DNA of 64,000 nt from Magnetospirillum sp. WYHS-4 (GCA_039908345.1 JAMOBD010000003.1:1-64000), one strand, 5' to 3'. Positions 44,290 through 54,425 are shown, counted from the stretch's first letter. A program made the numbers and translations. The notes: generated by a model not told the origin, from the letters alone.

Positions 44290-46224
44290 ATGGCGGGAAA
44301 GCCTTCGGTGCCCGGACGCGAAGACGCCATCCGGCAGATCAACGGCAAGCCGGACAAGGTCCTGGTTTCCCTGGTCCGCTCGCAGACCGTCGATCTTTAC
44401 GCGGCCAAGGTGGCGGGGAAGCTGCGAGATGATCTGGAGGCGCTGCGCTCGCGCGCGCCCGACCGGGTCAAGGTGGCGGTGGATGCCGTCGAGAGACGGG
44501 ACGGCGGCTACGAGGTGGCCCTCGATTTGGCCGGCGGCGAGACTTTGTTCGTCCCCGATGCCGACAGCGGCGGCTTCGTCCGCACCTTGGGCGGCGGGCT
44601 GTGCAACCTGGCCAAGGATCTGGAAGTCGTCCTGCCCATCCTTTGCGACCGCGAGGACCGCCGGCCCGACATCCGCCACCTGACATGGGCCGACGCCGCC
44701 GACGAATTCCCCGAAACCACCGTGCCCGGCCGTTCGCGCACCTCTCTGGTGTTCAAGGACGTGGGCTTCGACAAGCTGATCCTCACCGAACGCGGCCCCG
44801 CCTACGACAAGGACAAGGTCGATCTTTGGCAGGTGGAGAAGGACTTCTACGGCCAGGGCGACGCCTTCCTGTTCGTCGGGCAGGAGCCGGTGGATTCGCC
44901 CAAGTTCGACTACGTCCTGGCGCGCAAGCTGAAGGACAAGGGCCTGTCGGTGTTCTGGCTGGTGGGCGGCAACCAGTTGAAGCGCTTCTACACCGAATAC
45001 CGCAGCTTCCTGGCGATCGCCGACGTGGTCAGCCTGAACTTGGCGGAAGCCGCCCAGTTCTTCGGCTTCGAGCCCCTGAAGCGCCGCCACAAGGACGCCA
45101 CCGAACTGCGCATCATGTATGCCAAGGAAATCAGCCGCCGCGTGCTGGAAGACGGCGCCAACCACGTGGTCATCACCGACGGCGCCAAGGGGGCCAGCCT
45201 GGCCCGCAAGGCGCGCGGCGGACGGGTGGAATTCGTCTACTCGCCCTTGATCCAGGAGAACTCCATCGAGGTCGATCCGGCCGTGCGCGAGGACACCGGC
45301 TGCGGCGACGGCTTCGCCGCTTCCATCGCCGCCTTCCTGCTGGCGCGCGGGGTGCCCTTCAAGCTGAACGAGGCGGTCAACTTCGCCCACTACATCGCCG
45401 GCATCATCTACCAGCGCCCGCGGCCCAACCTGACGGAAAAGGACAAGGGCTTCGTCGAATTCGCCTATGCCAAGGCCAAGGCGTCCAACGCTTTCGTCGG
45501 CAAGCACGAGACCTTCGAACGCAACGTCTGCCAGATCCGCCCCGCCCTTGTGAACCCGCGCGGACCCCGGCGCAACGTGCTGGTGCTGATCCTGGGCGGC
45601 GATCCTTCCGACCCCGAGCAACCCGAGATCACCGGGGCCGGCGCCGCCGTCGAACGCCTGGCCCAGACGAGCCGCAGCGGCGAGTATCCGCTGGGACCTT
45701 TGGTGCGCGTGGTGCCGCGCCTGACCACCAATCCCAAGGGCCGCGGCAAGGCCGCCATGCGGGCGGTGGAACCGGATGAAATGAGCCGCTTCGCCGAACA
45801 GAACCTGCTGGCCCTGGAAGTTGGCAACCAGGACGGCCCCGGCCATCGCGACGGGGTGCTGGTCGAGGACCTGACCGGCCACGACGGCGTCTATGTCATG
45901 CGCGCCACCCTGCTGGAGGTGCTGGAGATCCTGTCGTCGGAGGACTTCGCCGAATGGTTCGCCGACATCAAGTTCTGGCACTTCGCCATGGAAAACGTGG
46001 ACGAACGCCTGGTCTGGCATGCCCGCGGCTTCGGGGTGTCGCGCGAACAGACCCTGGAAATCCAGCGCCAGGCGATGCGCGACTACATCATCCGCGCCCA
46101 GGGTCCCCAGTACCGCGTCGGGCGCGCCCGCGCCACGGCCCGCGAGGACTTCGAGCGCGAGATGACCGACCAGCTCATTCTCCGCCTGGATGCGCTGCTG
46201 GCGGGGGTGTTCCGGGTGGGCTGA
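44290..46224 (+). CDS. PfkB-like carbohydrate kinase with unassigned C-terminal region
   Basis: This 644-residue protein has a PfkB/ribokinase-type core (about residues 60-390). It shows the FVRTLGGGLCNLAKDL region, a VFLF-type strand and the VVITDGAKGASLARKARG turn. The anion-hole motif EDTGCGDGFAAS has the catalytic Asp340. The C-terminal 200 or so residues (from about 420) match nothing I recognise and include SSEDFAEWFADIKFWHFAMENVDER. Typical PfkB kinases have 300-330 residues. It follows terC by 8 bases and may be one transcript with it. The substrate is unknown. Confidence 0.8.
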   Translation: MAGKPSVPGREDAIRQINGKPDKVLVSLVRSQTVDLYAAKVAGKLRDDLEALRSRAPDRVKVAVDAVERRDGGYEVALDLAGGETLFVPDADSGGFVRTLGGGLCNLAKDLEVVLPILCDREDRRPDIRHLTWADAADEFPETTVPGRSRTSLVFKDVGFDKLILTERGPAYDKDKVDLWQVEKDFYGQGDAFLFVGQEPVDSPKFDYVLARKLKDKGLSVFWLVGGNQLKRFYTEYRSFLAIADVVSLNLAEAAQFFGFEPLKRRHKDATELRIMYAKEISRRVLEDGANHVVITDGAKGASLARKARGGRVEFVYSPLIQENSIEVDPAVREDTGCGDGFAASIAAFLLARGVPFKLNEAVNFAHYIAGIIYQRPRPNLTEKDKGFVEFAYAKAKASNAFVGKHETFERNVCQIRPALVNPRGPRRNVLVLILGGDPSDPEQPEITGAGAAVERLAQTSRSGEYPLGPLVRVVPRLTTNPKGRGKAAMRAVEPDEMSRFAEQNLLALEVGNQDGPGHRDGVLVEDLTGHDGVYVMRATLLEVLEILSSEDFAEWFADIKFWHFAMENVDERLVWHARGFGVSREQTLEIQRQAMRDYIIRAQGPQYRVGRARATAREDFEREMTDQLILRLDALLAGVFRVG

Positions 46225-46419
46225 AGTCGGGCGGCGGAACATGGACGGAGATTGCGGCTCCGGAAGGTGGCGGACAGCTTCTGGAGGCTTACCTCCTCAG
46301 CGCCATAAAGGGCTCGCAAGGCATCGTCGATGCGGACCAGGGCACGCTGGAAATATTCTTCGCCCTTGGCAAGGGCGTGGCGATTGCGAGCGTGCCGAGA
46401 CCCGGTTATGGTTTCCCCC

Positions 46420-47163
46420 ATGACGGTGCGCCTACGGTTTCTCGGCTCCGGAGATGCGTTCGGCAGCGGCGGGCGGATGCAGACTTGCATCCTGGCCGAC
46501 GATGGCGAACGCCGTTGCCTGATCGACTGCGGCATGACCTCGCTGTCGGCCCTGAAGGGACAGGGTCTCGATCCCAACTCCGTCGACGCCATCCTGCTCA
46601 CCCACCTGCACGGCGACCATTTCGGCGGTGTGCCCCTGTTCGTCCTCGACGCCTTGGTGGCCAGCAACCGCAAGCGACCCCTGACGGTTGCCGGCCCCGA
46701 AGGAACTGAGGAGCGGGTGCGCCGGGCCGGCGAGGCCCTGTTCGCCGGCATGTGGGAACGCCAAGCGCTCTTCGACCTGACCTTCCTGGAGATGACACCC
46801 GAAACCCGCCACGAGGTGATGGGAATGGGAGTGACGCCCTATCCGGTGGTCCATTCGCCGGACGTCAATCCGACGGCACTGCGCGTCGAAATCGGTGGCA
46901 AGGTGGTGGCCTACACGGGCGACACCGGGTGGACCGACCGCTTGCCGGAGGTCGCGCGCGACGCCGACCTGCTGATCGCCGAATGCTACTGGTTCGTACC
47001 CCGCACGCCCAACCACCTGGACTACCGGACCCTGTCGGAACGCCTGCCCCACTTGGGCGCGCGGCGGACCATCCTCACCCACCTGGGCCCCGAAATGCTC
47101 GCCCATCTCCAGCGTGTCACCCTGGACTACGCCACGGACGGCAGGGTGGTGGAAATCGGTTAG
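46420..47163 (+). CDS. MBL-fold metallo-hydrolase, RNase Z-like
   Basis: The 247-residue enzyme shows the beta-lactamase fold: [36 protein letters not shown] with the zinc-binding HxHxDH set, [18 protein letters not shown] and a final ILTHLGPEM. It resembles RNase Z or phosphodiesterase-type members without the flexible arm. The ATG at 46420 is used. It converges with purE and overlaps it by 4 bases. Confidence 0.88.
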   Translation: MTVRLRFLGSGDAFGSGGRMQTCILADDGERRCLIDCGMTSLSALKGQGLDPNSVDAILLTHLHGDHFGGVPLFVLDALVASNRKRPLTVAGPEGTEERVRRAGEALFAGMWERQALFDLTFLEMTPETRHEVMGMGVTPYPVVHSPDVNPTALRVEIGGKVVAYTGDTGWTDRLPEVARDADLLIAECYWFVPRTPNHLDYRTLSERLPHLGARRTILTHLGPEMLAHLQRVTLDYATDGRVVEIG

Positions 47164-47648
47164 TCCTGGGGAACTTCGGGAACGCCCGCCGTCTGGCGGG
47201 CGCGGAAGTCGTCCAGCCTGGACGCCAAGCCGGGATCGGAAAGCGCCAGGATGGCCACCGAGAGCAGCGCCGCGTTCACCGCCCCCGCCTTGCCCACCGC
47301 CAGGGTCCCCACCGGGATGCCGGCCGGCATCTGCACCATGGCCAGCACGGCATCCAGGCCGCCCATCACCTTGCCTTCCATGGGCACCCCCAGCACCGGA
47401 AGCGGCGTCATCGCCGCCGCCGCGCCGGGCAGGGCCGCCGCCATGCCGGCCCCGGCGACGATGGCCTTGAGGCCGCGCTCTCGCGCCGAGGCACAGTATT
47501 CCTCCAGGCGCTTGGGGGTACGGTGGGCGGAAATCACCCGGCATTCGTGGGCGACGCCGAATTCCTTCAGGGTTTCGGAGGCGTGGCGCATGACCGACCA
47601 ATCGGACTGGCTGCCCATGATGATGCCGATGACGGGGGAATCGCTCAT
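47160..47648 (-). CDS. purE: N5-carboxyaminoimidazole ribonucleotide mutase
   Basis: PurE rearranges N5-CAIR to CAIR in purine synthesis. The 162-residue protein has [31 protein letters not shown] with the catalytic His, [16 protein letters not shown] and PVLGVPMEG. The start is the ATG at 47648. No purK follows in the window. Confidence 0.96.
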   Translation of the reverse strand: MSDSPVIGIIMGSQSDWSVMRHASETLKEFGVAHECRVISAHRTPKRLEEYCASARERGLKAIVAGAGMAAALPGAAAAMTPLPVLGVPMEGKVMGGLDAVLAMVQMPAGIPVGTLAVGKAGAVNAALLSVAILALSDPGLASRLDDFRARQTAGVPEVPQD

Positions 47649-47773
47649 GTCTTCAGGCTCCCTTGGCTCGCGGAAGGGGCGGATTATAGGCAGGAGGGCT
47701 TCCGGCGCAAGGCGTTTCCAGGCCCCTTGACGCCTGCCGAAAAGGCTGCAACAAGAGCCGCCGCGGACGGTAT

Positions 47774-47838
47774 CGTCCGCCGTGGACGGATTTGGACCGC
47801 TTGCCACCACGCAAAACGCCGGCTAAGTGGGCTCACCG
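47774..47838 (+). promoter_or_regulatory. SAM-II-like riboswitch upstream of metK
   Basis: The RNA shows the order of conserved elements of the SAM-II (SAM-alpha) riboswitch. Stem P1 is CGTGG (47781-47785) with CCACG (47807-47811). The internal loop holds ATTTGGACCG and CTTGC. After P1 come AAAACG and GCTAA (47822-47826), followed by GGGCTC, which can pair imperfectly with GGACC to make the pseudoknot. SAM-II usually precedes metA or metX; here metK, the SAM synthetase, follows 62 bases later. Binding to SAM is inferred from pattern only. Confidence 0.6.
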
Positions 47839-47900
47839 ACGGACGGCGAGGCCCCGAGGGTCCAACAGGACGTAACCTTACCTAGCGAGAGGGGTCAGCC

Positions 47901-49076
47901 ATGTCGAAGAAGGACTACCTGTTCACCAGCGAATCCGTGTCCGAAGGGCATCCGGACAAGGTCGCCGACCGCATTTCGGATGCCATCGTCGATACCTACC
48001 TGACCGCCGATCCCCATGCGCGCATCGCGGTCGAGACGCTCTGCACCACCAACCTGGTGGTCCTGGCCGGCGAAGTGCGCGGCCCCGCTTCCATCACCCA
48101 TGAAATGCTGGAAGACGTGGCCCGCAAGGCCATCAAGGAAATCGGCTACGAGCAGGACGGATTCCACTGGAAGAAGGCCCGCGTGCAGGTGCACGTCCAT
48201 TCCCAGTCGGCCGACATCGCCCAGGGCGTCGACGCCGCCGGCAACAAGGATGAAGGCGCGGGCGACCAGGGCATCATGTTCGGCTATGCCTGCGACGAGA
48301 CGCCCGAACTGATGCCGGCCCCGATCCATTATGCGCACGGCATCCTGCGTTCCCTGGCCGACGCCCGCCACACCGGCTCGGAGCCGGGGCTGGAGCCCGA
48401 CACCAAGAGCCAAGTTACGCTCCGCTACGTCGACGGCAGGCCGGTGGGCGCCACCTCGGTGGTGGTCTCCACCCAACACGCCGCCAACCTGACCCAGGAC
48501 GATGTGCGCGAAATCGTCCGCCCGCACGTGATGAACGTCCTGCCCGACGGCTGGATGTGCGCCGAGCCCGAATTCTACGTCAACCCCACCGGCCGTTTCG
48601 TCATCGGCGGCCCCGACGGCGACACCGGCCTGACGGGCCGCAAGATCATCGTCGACACTTACGGCGGCGCGGCTCCGCACGGCGGCGGCGCCTTCTCGGG
48701 CAAGGACCCGACCAAGGTCGACCGTTCGGCCGCCTATGCATCGCGCTACCTGGCCAAGAACGTGGTCGGCGCCGGCTTGGCCGCCCGCTGCACCATCCAG
48801 CTTGCCTACGCCATCGGCGTTTCCAAGCCGCTGTCGGTCTATATCGACACCCACGGCACCGGCCAGGTGGACGAGGACAAGCTGTCCGCCGCCCTGCAGG
48901 AGATGGTCAACCTGAGCCCGCGCGGCATCCGCGAGCACCTCAAGCTCAACCGCCCCATCTACGCCCGCACCGCGGCCTACGGCCATTTCGGCCGCTCGCC
49001 CGACGCGGACGGCGGTTTCTCCTGGGAAAAGCTGGATCTGGTGGACGGCCTGAAGCGGACTTTCGGCGCCAAGTGA
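47901..49076 (+). CDS. metK: S-adenosylmethionine synthetase
   Basis: MetK joins methionine and ATP to form SAM. The 391-residue protein has the motifs [34 protein letters not shown] (ATP loop), [25 protein letters not shown] and KNVVGAGLA. It is preceded by a SAM-II-like leader, a sensible feedback loop, and a GAGGGG ribosome site. It overlaps trmB by four bases. Confidence 0.98.
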   Translation: MSKKDYLFTSESVSEGHPDKVADRISDAIVDTYLTADPHARIAVETLCTTNLVVLAGEVRGPASITHEMLEDVARKAIKEIGYEQDGFHWKKARVQVHVHSQSADIAQGVDAAGNKDEGAGDQGIMFGYACDETPELMPAPIHYAHGILRSLADARHTGSEPGLEPDTKSQVTLRYVDGRPVGATSVVVSTQHAANLTQDDVREIVRPHVMNVLPDGWMCAEPEFYVNPTGRFVIGGPDGDTGLTGRKIIVDTYGGAAPHGGGAFSGKDPTKVDRSAAYASRYLAKNVVGAGLAARCTIQLAYAIGVSKPLSVYIDTHGTGQVDEDKLSAALQEMVNLSPRGIREHLKLNRPIYARTAAYGHFGRSPDADGGFSWEKLDLVDGLKRTFGAK

Positions 49077-49780
49077 GCGAGGCCAGCGACCGCCTGAACT
49101 GGTACGGGCGTCGGCAGGGCCACAAGCTGAAGCCCGGCCGCGCCCGTCTGGTCGATACCCTGTTGCCCCGCCTGCGGGTACCCGTACCCGCAGGCGGTGG
49201 CGTCTTGGACCCGGCCGGCCTGTTTTCTCGGCCCCTCGCCGACCTGTGGTTCGAAGTCGGCTTCGGCGGGGGCGAGCATCTGGCCGAACAGGCCAAGGCC
49301 CATCCCGATATCGGCTTCATCGGCTGCGAACCCTTCGTCAACGGGGTCGCCAGCCTGTTGCATCTGATAGACGAAGGCGACCTGGACAACGTCCGCCTGC
49401 TGGACGACGATGCTCGCCCTTTGCTGACCGCCCTGCCCGAGGCCAGCATCGGGCGCCTGTTCGTGCTGTTCCCCGACCCCTGGCCCAAGCGACGCCACCA
49501 CCGGCGGCGGTTCGTCTCGCCGCCCAACCTGGACCTGATGGCGCGCGTGCTGAAGGACGGGGCGGAACTGCGCTTCGCCTCCGACCATATGGATTACGTC
49601 CGCTGGACCTTGTTCCATGCCGGCCGGCATCCGGCCTTCGAATGGACGGCCGAGCGCCCCGACGATTGGCGCCGCCGCCCGGCCGACGGCTTCCCCACCC
49701 GCTACGAGGCCAAAGCCCTGACCGGCTCCGCCTGCCTCTATCTGTCCTTCCGACGCAAGACGCGTGGATATTCCAGCTAG
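49073..49780 (+). CDS. trmB: tRNA (guanine-N7-)-methyltransferase
   Basis: TrmB methylates G46 of tRNA. Starting with GTG at 49073 (overlapping the metK stop), the 235-residue protein has [32 protein letters not shown] (SAM binding), [35 protein letters not shown] and TRYEAKAL, all hallmark segments. A 25-residue insert near residues 35-55 is variable. Confidence 0.95.
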   Translation: MSEASDRLNWYGRRQGHKLKPGRARLVDTLLPRLRVPVPAGGGVLDPAGLFSRPLADLWFEVGFGGGEHLAEQAKAHPDIGFIGCEPFVNGVASLLHLIDEGDLDNVRLLDDDARPLLTALPEASIGRLFVLFPDPWPKRRHHRRRFVSPPNLDLMARVLKDGAELRFASDHMDYVRWTLFHAGRHPAFEWTAERPDDWRRRPADGFPTRYEAKALTGSACLYLSFRRKTRGYSS

Positions 49781-49803
49781 ATACAGAACGAACCGCGCCC
49801 GGA

Positions 49804-50850
49804 TCAGGGGCTCCGCGCCGCCCGAACGGCATCCTTGAACTCCTCGACAAGGCGCACGCCGTCCGGGCCGAGCGAGGAGAGAATAGCCTGTTCGCCGGCT
49901 TGCTGCATGACAGCGCGGAATTTCTCGCGTTCATCCAAAGAAAGAACGCGGACTTTCATCGCCTGATATAGCGCACTCAAGCTCGTCCCCGCCTTCTCGG
50001 CGGCAATCGTCCTTTCCAGTGTCCTGGACAATGCCGTTTCGGCCGCCTTCAAGATCAGCGCTTGATCGGAAGGCGCCAGCGCATCGAGCGCTGATCTCGA
50101 AAACAACCAAGCGTAAGGAGCGTACAAATGGTTGGTCAGGGTCGCATGACCTTGAACGGCGGACAGTCCTTGCGCCAGGGCAAGATCAATGGTGCCCGTT
50201 TGCCCATCGAGCGCGTGCGACCCCAGGGCGTTGAATTTTTCCCGCGCCGATACCTTGACCGCCCTGGCGCCGGTCGCCTTGATAAGGGCATCCATCTCGG
50301 GAAGGTCGGGAGAAGACAGGATATTGAGGCCCCACATGTCGTCGGGGAATTCGATATCGCGGTCGAAGTTGGTTACGATATCGAATCCTCCTACGTCGAC
50401 GAATCCCAGAAGCCGCAAGTTGGTGCCCGCCGCCATCGCCTGGTTCAGACGTTGCCTGAACGGGCCGTTCATTACCGCGCGCGCCACATCGACGCTCTCG
50501 AAGGAGAATGGAACGGCCGCCGCGAGCATGGGAGGGAAGACGAATGCCGCCGCGCCGATCGGCACCACGGCCGAATGCAGAACGTTCCTCTCTACCAGGA
50601 GAGCCATGTCACGGTTGGTTCCGAGCATGGAGTTCGGCAGGATATCGACCTTGATCCGGCCCCCAGACACTTCACCAGCTTGCCTCCGAAATTCGTCCGC
50701 GACCACCGCCAGAGAGGTATTGTCGGGCACTTGCGATTGATCGTGGGCCAGCAGCAACTCGATGGTTTCCGCCGCGCGCGAAACAAGCGGAAGGCCGAAG
50801 ATGGAAATAGCCAGAAGGCCCCCCGCCACGCACTTCCGGAACGACGTCAT
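49804..50850 (-). CDS. TRAP-type solute-binding protein, DctP family
   Basis: This 348-residue periplasmic protein has a signal peptide (KCVAGGLLAISIFGLPLVSRAAE, cleavage likely after about residue 26). The TRAP binding protein fold shows TIELLLAHDQSQVPDNT, GGRIKVDILPNSMLGTNRDMALLV and DDMWGLNILSSPDLPEMDAL. The usual substrate is an organic acid. No TRAP membrane subunits (DctQ/DctM) are encoded nearby, and the gene follows the Cache cyclase by 10 bases. It may act as a periplasmic sensor instead of a transporter part. Confidence 0.85.
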   Translation of the reverse strand: MTSFRKCVAGGLLAISIFGLPLVSRAAETIELLLAHDQSQVPDNTSLAVVADEFRRQAGEVSGGRIKVDILPNSMLGTNRDMALLVERNVLHSAVVPIGAAAFVFPPMLAAAVPFSFESVDVARAVMNGPFRQRLNQAMAAGTNLRLLGFVDVGGFDIVTNFDRDIEFPDDMWGLNILSSPDLPEMDALIKATGARAVKVSAREKFNALGSHALDGQTGTIDLALAQGLSAVQGHATLTNHLYAPYAWLFSRSALDALAPSDQALILKAAETALSRTLERTIAAEKAGTSLSALYQAMKVRVLSLDEREKFRAVMQQAGEQAILSSLGPDGVRLVEEFKDAVRAARSP

Positions 50851-50860
50851 GATTCCCCCT

Positions 50861-52966
50861 TCACTTGCTGGCGAACCGCTGGGAGCCGTCCCAATCCGCA
50901 GGCGCGCCTTCGACGGCGAAACGCCTTGCGTTCGCCATCAGCAGGGCCGCCGCCTTGTCGCCTGGACAGACGGCTTCGTAGCGTCCGAGCGCTTGGATGG
51001 CCAGTTCCCAGTCCTGCTTTTCGTATGCCCGGAAAGCCTCCATCCAAACGGCCAGGGACTTGGGCTCTTCGCCGCATTCTCCCAGCAACTCGTAGACGGG
51101 TAGGGGAACCGACGTTCCCGCCACGGTGACCGGGCCGAAAGGCCGGAACGTGAAATGGTCGCGAACCGCCGCGACCACCGGTTCCGTGACCAGAAGGGTC
51201 GTTCCCAACTGCTTGTTGAGACTCTCGATGCGCGAAGCCAGATTCACCATCGGCCCCAAGGCGGTATACTGCATCCGGTCGCTGGAGCCGACATTGCCGA
51301 CCACCGCCTGCCCCGTATGCAGGCCCATGCGCGTGACGAGCGACGCGCCCCCATTCTCGGCGAGCCGGGCCAGGACCTTCTGGCCGTCGAGCATGGCCCG
51401 GCAAGCGTTCCGGATATGATCGGGGTCGTCCATCGGCGCGTTCCAGAAGGCCATGACGGCGTCGCCGATGAACTTGTCGATCGTTCCGTGATGGCGGGCG
51501 ACAACCCCCGACAGGCATTCGAAATAGCCCGACAGCCATTTAAGGATTTGCTCCGGCTCCATGGCTTCGGATTCCGATGTGAAGCCCTGGAGATCGGAGA
51601 ACATGACGGTCAGCGAACGTCGGGTCCCGCCGATGGATGTGCCACTGCCCGAACTGATGATGTTGTGCACCAGGGTTTTGGGAACGTAGCTGCCGAAACT
51701 GGACAGGCCGGCCTTCATGGAGCGCACCGCAGCGATCAGGGCATCGATCTCGACGATCCTGGAATGGATCAGGACCGGAGCCCCGAGTTCGAATTTGCGA
51801 ATACGTTCGGTTTCTCCGATCAGGGCCAGGATGGGGCGGACCAGATAGCGCGTCAGCCAGAAAACGCAACCCATCGCGAGGATGACGAACACGAAGCCGA
51901 TGGCTACCGTCATCTGGCTGGCCTTCTTGACCGGTCCTACGAAATCGTCTTCGGCGGCGACCACGCCAACCGTCCATTTCGTGCCGGCCCGTTCCGGCAA
52001 CTGGATGAATCTCGCCATCCAGACGGTGGAAGCGTCATGCCGGGAGGGCAGGTTGAACTGCATCTCGCCGGTCCCGCGGAAACGCCGGATGGCGTCCGGC
52101 ACGACCGGATCGTCGATCTCTTCCCCCATGACCAATGACACTTTTCCGTCGTTCATCTTGGTGATTTTCTCGGTTGTGGGGAAGCCGATCAGTTGTCCCT
52201 TTTCGTCCAGGACGAAAGTGATGCCCGATTTTCCCACCTGCCTCGCGCTCAGGAATTCCGACAGGGCAGAAATCGAGAGGTCGGCTCCGAACACTCCCAG
52301 GATCGCCCCATCGTCGGTTCGCACGCGTTTGGACAGGGTGATTCCGGGGGCTCCGGTGCTTTGAAAGAGATAGACGTCCGTACCGACCGTCCTTTCCGTC
52401 GGCAAGGCGTCCTGGTACCAGGGACGTATTCGCGGATCGTAGGCGGGTTCCGCCCGTTCGATCTTGACCACCTTGCCCCAATCCTCAAGGTAGATGTAGG
52501 TGTCGCGGCGCTCCCCGGAACTGGAGTCGAGGACCCTCAACACCCATTTTGCCGAAGGCGGCGGCTTCTCCTTCTTGAAGCCGAAGCGCTCGATTCCGGC
52601 CGAAAGGCGGATGGCCTGATAGAAACTTCCGTCTTCGTGCAGACCAAAATAGGCGCTGTAGGCCTCCGGGATCGCCTCCAACAGCGACAACAGGGGACGC
52701 AAGGCGTCGGGACGTCGCAACCTCTCCCCCTCGACCCGTCCGAACGCCGCTGCGACATCGACCGACTTCGATATACCGTCGATCATCGTCTCGATCTTCT
52801 CCGACACCTCGCGCCCGGAAACATCCATGGACTGGACCGCCAACTCACGGGCCATTCCTGCATTCTGCCGGTAGAGAAATGTCACCATGAGCACTGTCAA
52901 CGGAACGAGCGCCGCCGTGAACAGCCCGGTGATTCCGATACGGAGCCTGATGCGCACTTTGTCCAC
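50861..52966 (-). CDS. Cache-domain class III adenylate cyclase
   Basis: This 701-residue membrane protein has an N-terminal helix (ITGLFTAALVPLTVLMVTFLY) and a periplasmic double-Cache sensor (about residues 35-345). A second helix (MTVAIGFVFVILAMGCVFWLTRYLV) leads into a HAMP-like segment and a cyclase (about 440-600) with VMFSDLQGFTS, HHGTIDKFIGDAVMAFWNAP and GLHTGQAVVGNVGS. A helical end follows. The Lys in DKFIGD suggests ATP as substrate. The start is GTG at 52966, with GGGAGG before it. It lies between the two binding-protein genes. Confidence 0.9.
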   Translation of the reverse strand: MDKVRIRLRIGITGLFTAALVPLTVLMVTFLYRQNAGMARELAVQSMDVSGREVSEKIETMIDGISKSVDVAAAFGRVEGERLRRPDALRPLLSLLEAIPEAYSAYFGLHEDGSFYQAIRLSAGIERFGFKKEKPPPSAKWVLRVLDSSSGERRDTYIYLEDWGKVVKIERAEPAYDPRIRPWYQDALPTERTVGTDVYLFQSTGAPGITLSKRVRTDDGAILGVFGADLSISALSEFLSARQVGKSGITFVLDEKGQLIGFPTTEKITKMNDGKVSLVMGEEIDDPVVPDAIRRFRGTGEMQFNLPSRHDASTVWMARFIQLPERAGTKWTVGVVAAEDDFVGPVKKASQMTVAIGFVFVILAMGCVFWLTRYLVRPILALIGETERIRKFELGAPVLIHSRIVEIDALIAAVRSMKAGLSSFGSYVPKTLVHNIISSGSGTSIGGTRRSLTVMFSDLQGFTSESEAMEPEQILKWLSGYFECLSGVVARHHGTIDKFIGDAVMAFWNAPMDDPDHIRNACRAMLDGQKVLARLAENGGASLVTRMGLHTGQAVVGNVGSSDRMQYTALGPMVNLASRIESLNKQLGTTLLVTEPVVAAVRDHFTFRPFGPVTVAGTSVPLPVYELLGECGEEPKSLAVWMEAFRAYEKQDWELAIQALGRYEAVCPGDKAAALLMANARRFAVEGAPADWDGSQRFASK

Positions 52967-53189
52967 GGCCCCCTCCCATATCCACCATCATAGAATAAGG
53001 GCGGCATGGCTTGGCAAGAAAAACCTGACACGAGAGTGATCCATGGTGGAAGGCGACGTCCGGAGTCGCACCAAACAGAAATTCCATGTTCCGTCGAGCC
53101 AACCGGTAACACCAATATCCTGAAAATCCGTCGTTGACTTTATCGGGCATGGCATCGGAGAATTCCCGTCGACCGGCACAGGAGGCGGC

Positions 53190-54323
53190 ATGCCGCCACG
53201 TTTTCTTCATGGAATTCGGAGTTTCGCCGCAGGGTTGTTCTTCGCTCTGGCGGTGGGTGGTTCTCCGCCCGCCAGGGCGGCGGAAACGCAAGGCGACCGC
53301 CAAGTAGCGGTCCACAATTGGCCGGATTACATCGCTCCTGCGGTTCTTGAAAAATTCACTCGCGAAACAGGAATAAACGTCAGTTACAGCACATTTAGCG
53401 AGAACGATGAACTGGAGGCCAAGCTGTTGAGCGGGCGCACCGGTTTTGACGTTGTCTTTCCCTCGGCTACGCCGTTCTTCGCCCGGCAGGTCAAGGCCGG
53501 CCTCTTCCAGAAGCTCGATTTCTCCAAGATTCCAAATGCCAAGGGATTGGACAGGGAAATCATGACGTCGCTCGAGAAATCTGATCCCGGCAACCGTTTC
53601 GCCGTTCCCTATATGATGTACGCATCGGGTTTCGGTTATAACGTCGATCTGGTCGGCAGGGCGATGCCGGACGCCCCCCGCGATTCCTGGGCCATGCTAT
53701 TCGACCCCGTGGTGTTGGGCCAGTTCAAGGAATGCGGCGTCAGCATACGGGATACGCCGGTCGAGACATTGTCGGCCTTTCTCATATACAAGGGGGAAGA
53801 TGCGGGCCGGCAGTCGATCACGTCCATGCGGACCGCCATGCAATCCTTGAAGTCCTTGCGGCCATTCTACCAGATAGGAGCACAGACCTACATCGACGAT
53901 CTCGCCCAAGGTTCGATCTGTGTCGCGCATGGATATGTCGGCGATTTGGTGCAGGCGCGGGAAAAGGGCCGGAAAAACACGCCCCCCCAAGACATCGTCG
54001 TCGTCATTCCCAGGGAAGGGGGGCTTTTCGGCATCGACGTGATGGCCGTTCCCGCCGATGCCCCGCATCCGGATGCCGCGCATGCCTTCGTGAATTTCAT
54101 CCTCCGGCCCGATATCATTGCCGAAATCAGCAACGAAACCGGATACGCCAACGCCGTTCCGGCATCGCGGGAAAGACTAAATCCCGCCATCGCCAATGAC
54201 CCGGCGATCTACGTGCCTGCGCACGTCAAGGCCAAGTTGACCGTTCCACCGCTGGCGGGCAACCGCGAATATGAACGGACACAGGCCAGAGAATGGGCGC
54301 GGTTCCGTATGGGAAGGAACTAG
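53190..54323 (+). CDS. spermidine/putrescine-type solute-binding protein
   Basis: This 377-residue periplasmic protein (signal about residues 1-29) resembles PotF/PotD. It has VAVHNWPDYIAPAVLEKFTRETGINVSYSTFSENDELEAKL, GFDVVFPSATPFFARQVKAGLFQKLDFSKIPN, FAVPYMMYASGFGYNVD and DDLAQGSICVAHGYVGD. No ABC ATPase or permease is encoded with it. It is divergent from the Cache cyclase gene (223-base gap), which suggests a role in sensing. A polyamine ligand is likely but not proven. Confidence 0.85.
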   Translation: MPPRFLHGIRSFAAGLFFALAVGGSPPARAAETQGDRQVAVHNWPDYIAPAVLEKFTRETGINVSYSTFSENDELEAKLLSGRTGFDVVFPSATPFFARQVKAGLFQKLDFSKIPNAKGLDREIMTSLEKSDPGNRFAVPYMMYASGFGYNVDLVGRAMPDAPRDSWAMLFDPVVLGQFKECGVSIRDTPVETLSAFLIYKGEDAGRQSITSMRTAMQSLKSLRPFYQIGAQTYIDDLAQGSICVAHGYVGDLVQAREKGRKNTPPQDIVVVIPREGGLFGIDVMAVPADAPHPDAAHAFVNFILRPDIIAEISNETGYANAVPASRERLNPAIANDPAIYVPAHVKAKLTVPPLAGNREYERTQAREWARFRMGRN

Positions 54324-54425
54324 CGGCTTGTGACGAGATCGAATCGCGGGGCGCTCCGATGTCGGATGCGTCGCGTTCCGGAAAGAGTATGATCCCGCCG
54401 CGGCGGAACCGACGGAGAAGACAGC

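Noticed and set aside
46225-46419. An open minus-strand stretch (including KGEEYFQRALVRIDDALRALYG) between the PfkB-like gene and the MBL gene, resembling a helical protein fragment.
   Set aside because: It has no clear stop or start context, its third-position GC is lower than in real genes nearby, and a plus-strand frame is also open there. It may be a decayed remnant, but the evidence is too thin to call a gene.
52967-53189. Candidate promoters (TTGACT on plus, TTGCCA...TATGAT on minus) in the gap between the Cache cyclase and the PotF-like gene.
   Set aside because: The plus-strand match lacks a proper -10 box and the minus-strand spacer is 19 bases, so neither is safe to annotate.
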